The notes under the pieces were generated by a model that saw nothing but the letters and a program-made list of their open reading frames with translations, was not told the DNA's origin and searched no databases. DNA of 7,199 nucleotides from JBKHHU01 sp046539045 (GTDB lineage Bacteria; Planctomycetota; Phycisphaerae; SM23-33). Numbering within the stretch: position 1 is the stretch's first letter; every line of letters begins with the position of its first letter. The position numbers were made by a program, and so were the translations under genes. This document shows, piece by piece, positions 5,911 to 7,199 of this stretch. The stretch covers positions 1 through 7,199 of the forward strand of contig JBKHHU010000175.1 in NCBI GenBank assembly GCA_046539045.1, given 5' to 3'.

Positions 5911-6295
5911 CGGCGCGGTCCACGGATTGACACGAATTGACACGAATTCTTGGCCGGAGCCTATCGGGGGGCGTTCCTCCGCTCGACACGGCTAAAAGCT
6001 TTTGTCCACAGATTACACCGATTGCACAGATTACTCTGGGCTGTCGCCTGTCGGAGGAAACCCACGACAAATCAGCATCTCTCGCGTCGGTTGGGATGAG
6101 GGGGAAATGCGGTATGTTGACGCTTACCGATCCACGATGCTGAACGGGGACCCAGTCAAAGGCGACAGCCAAACCATCTGTGAAATCTGTGTAATCTGTG
6201 GACTACGCCGTCAGCCGTGTCGAGCGTGGGAGCTATCCGGCAGGCGCCAGCCAGAAATTCGTGCCAGTTCGTGTAATTCGTGGACTACGCCGTCA
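5908..6295. repeat. 388-bp imperfect palindrome between convergent genes, including both stop codons
   Basis: The two ends are inverted copies: TAACGGCG at the left and, on the other strand, TGACGGCG at the right. Perfect inverted blocks follow in register: GTCCACG 5918-5924 with 6279-6285; CACGAATT 5941-5948 with 6256-6263; GCTCGACACGGCT 5981-5993 with 6213-6225; GTCCACAGATTACAC 6004-6018 with 6189-6203; GGCTGTCGCCT 6039-6049 with 6160-6170; TCAGCATC 6072-6079 with 6136-6143. Coordinate sums drift only from 12203 to 12215, so this is one hairpin with arms of about 170 bp. The outer and inner arms contain 9-10-nt words (for example ATTACACGA and ATTACACAG). It fills the whole gap between the HAD and DUF981-like genes, and I see no gene in it. 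Confidence 0.9.
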
Positions 6296-6296
6296 G
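6189..6296. repeat. Pair of 26-bp direct repeats inside the palindrome's right arm
   Basis: Positions 6189-6214 and 6271-6296 match at 24 of 26 positions and share GTGGACTACGCCGTCAG exactly. They differ only at the word end: CT before GTGG in the inner copy, TC in the outer copy. The right arm is therefore two versions of one module set in tandem 82 bp apart, each starting a different 9-nt word type. Confidence 0.85.
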
Positions 6297-6925
6297 GCGA
6301 TCGACTGCCATACCCCGGGCGGGGCAAGCATGGATGACTCCTGCGTGGTCGGCTCCTTGGGCGGACCGTACTTCTCCATGTGCCCCAGGTAGGCTCCGAG
6401 CAACGTCGGCACCCAGACCAATGCAGCGACAATCAGCACCACCCCGGCCAGCAAACGCAACGCCTTGCTCTTCTCCACCAGCAGAGCAAAGCAGGTCAAC
6501 ACGCCGCCCAGACCGGCCAGCACGAATCCGACCATCGACAGGTGAGTGGCCATCGTGTAGCCCAGAACCAGGATGTTGATCCCCAGCACGATGGCGATCA
6601 GCCCCGCCACGACAGCGTAGATCCCCAGCGGTTTGAGCGACCACCTGCAGGCCAGGCTCAACGCCGCACCGAGGAACAACGCCCCGAAAACCGTCATCAT
6701 CTCACCGAAAACGATGTTCGCCCACGCCACCGGGCTCTCCACCGGCAGCGGCCAGGTGAGCGTCATGTGCAGGCCCGCGGCGAAGCCCACCAGCCCGACG
6801 ACCGCGAACGCCCCGGCCCAGTTGCGTTGACTCGGCTTGCCCAGGCCAACCGTGAGAAACAACCCCAGCGTCAGCAACCCGGCCACCAGGTTGAGCAACA
6901 TCAGCGTGATGTAGTCGATGAACAT
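6293..6925 (-). CDS. DUF981-like multi-pass membrane protein
   Basis: The 210-residue, very hydrophobic protein has about six predicted membrane helices (roughly 5-27, 36-57, 70-93, 99-122, 129-150 and 156-180) and a short hydrophilic C-terminal tail (181-210). The opening MFIDYITLMLLNLVAGL, the WPLP motif (58-61) and FGE (73-75) recall the uncharacterised DUF981 family, an identification made from memory. The function is unknown. The ATG at 6925 is well supported by AAAGGGAG about 5 nt upstream. It stands alone on the minus strand and converges on the HAD gene. Its TGA stop is the terminal triplet of the large palindrome, so the end of the coding frame is set at the repeat boundary. The last residues (GVWQSIA) lie just outside the repeat. 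Confidence 0.8.
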   Translation of the reverse strand: MFIDYITLMLLNLVAGLLTLGLFLTVGLGKPSQRNWAGAFAVVGLVGFAAGLHMTLTWPLPVESPVAWANIVFGEMMTVFGALFLGAALSLACRWSLKPLGIYAVVAGLIAIVLGINILVLGYTMATHLSMVGFVLAGLGGVLTCFALLVEKSKALRLLAGVVLIVAALVWVPTLLGAYLGHMEKYGPPKEPTTQESSMLAPPGVWQSIA

Positions 6926-7109
6926 GGTTCTCCCTTTCCGCGCAAGTCATGCTTGTGTGGAATGGTAGGCACCAGAGAGCCAGCCGAGGAGGTATTTGTT
7001 CAGCGATCGGTCGGCCGACGGGCGGGTACGTGTTGGCAGGAGGTCGGCTGGGGGCGTTCACCCCGGCAGGGGCGGCAGATGCGTCCACCGGGCGATGGCC
7101 TCTTTCCCG

Positions 7110-7135
7110 GTTGGCGGGTCTCCTGACCCGCCAAC
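7110..7135. repeat. Hairpin repeat, forward copy (GGCGGGTC / GACCCGCC)
   Basis: GTTGGCGGGTC (7110-7120) and GACCCGCCAAC (7125-7135) form a perfect 11-bp stem with loop TCCT. No T tract follows on either strand, so it is a repeat rather than an obvious intrinsic terminator. Confidence 0.75.
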
Positions 7136-7168
7136 AGAACCGATGTGTCCGCAATGGCCGTCGTGCAA

Positions 7169-7194
7169 CGTGGTGGGTCGGGAGACCCACCACG
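7169..7194. repeat. Hairpin repeat, inverted related copy (GGTGGGTC / GACCCACC)
   Basis: CGTGGTGGGTC (7169-7179) and GACCCACCACG (7184-7194) form a perfect 11-bp stem with loop GGGA. Its reverse complement has the centre GGGTCTCCCGACCC, one base different from the centre of the 7110-7135 hairpin (GGGTCTCCTGACCC). The two are thus inverted copies of one repeat. The element may continue beyond the window. Confidence 0.75.
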
Positions 7195-7199
7195 CGAAA

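Larger units (their letters stand above)
6926..7199. other. Non-coding stretch upstream of the DUF981-like gene
   Basis: I see no convincing gene here on either strand; open frames through it are short or run antisense to the DUF981-like gene. It holds a 10-bp palindrome GTCGGCCGAC (7010-7019) and two 11-bp-stem hairpins described separately. It should contain the DUF981-like gene's promoter on the minus strand, but I found no good -35/-10 pair. Confidence 0.6.

Noticed and set aside
6050..6159. Riboswitch or known structured RNA in the apex of the large palindrome
   Set aside because: Apart from the TCAGCATC/GATGCTGA stem I recognise no conserved RNA motif, and it lies between convergent gene ends rather than before a gene.
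6380..7126. A 248-residue plus-strand frame over the DUF981-like gene and its upstream region
   Set aside because: Its Gln/Arg/His-rich product is the complement of a clear multi-helix membrane protein with a good ribosome binding site.

Overview
The window is GC-rich, tightly packed bacterial chromosome. Gene content (ClpX, a small membrane-anchored SHOCT-like protein, a sirtuin, a Ser/Lys signal peptidase I, a Mut7-C protein, a sugar isomerase-type TIM barrel, a DUF981-type membrane protein) and the intergenic 9-nt-periodic repeats fit a Planctomycetota (perhaps Phycisphaerae-like) or related PVC-type genome. That assignment is inference from gene style; no rRNA or other phylogenetic marker is present.

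Layout. 1-474: two tandem copies (period about 241 bp) of a nested hairpin repeat, the first cut by the window edge, plus a third half-arm. 503-2189, minus strand: a small membrane protein gene followed by clpX, which probably ends at a terminator made from repeat arms (404-474). 2190-2267: a 78-bp divergent spacer with a near-consensus promoter for the sirtuin and a possible overlapping promoter for the minus-strand pair. 2268-5910, plus strand: sirtuin, then lepB, Mut7-C protein, TIM-barrel protein and HAD hydrolase, the last four spaced 7, -4 and 18 nt and so probably one transcript. 5908-6295: a giant imperfect palindrome that fills the gap between the convergent HAD and DUF981-like genes and includes both stop codons. 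6293-6925, minus strand: the DUF981-like gene. 6926-7199: non-coding, with two related hairpins in opposite orientation.

How the genes relate. ClpX is the unfoldase of ClpXP, and its IGF loop predicts a ClpP partner encoded elsewhere. The sirtuin carries the Tyr-x-x-Arg pair typical of acid-group deacylases. Signal peptidase I matures exported proteins. The Mut7-C, TIM-barrel and HAD genes are co-transcribed with it, but their sequences give no shared pathway.

The most unusual content is the repeat family: four kinds of 9-nt-phased words (roughly nnCACnGAn), always built as nested inverted arms, at two loci. They appear to serve gene ends, as a clpX terminator and as the shared 3' boundary of two convergent genes.
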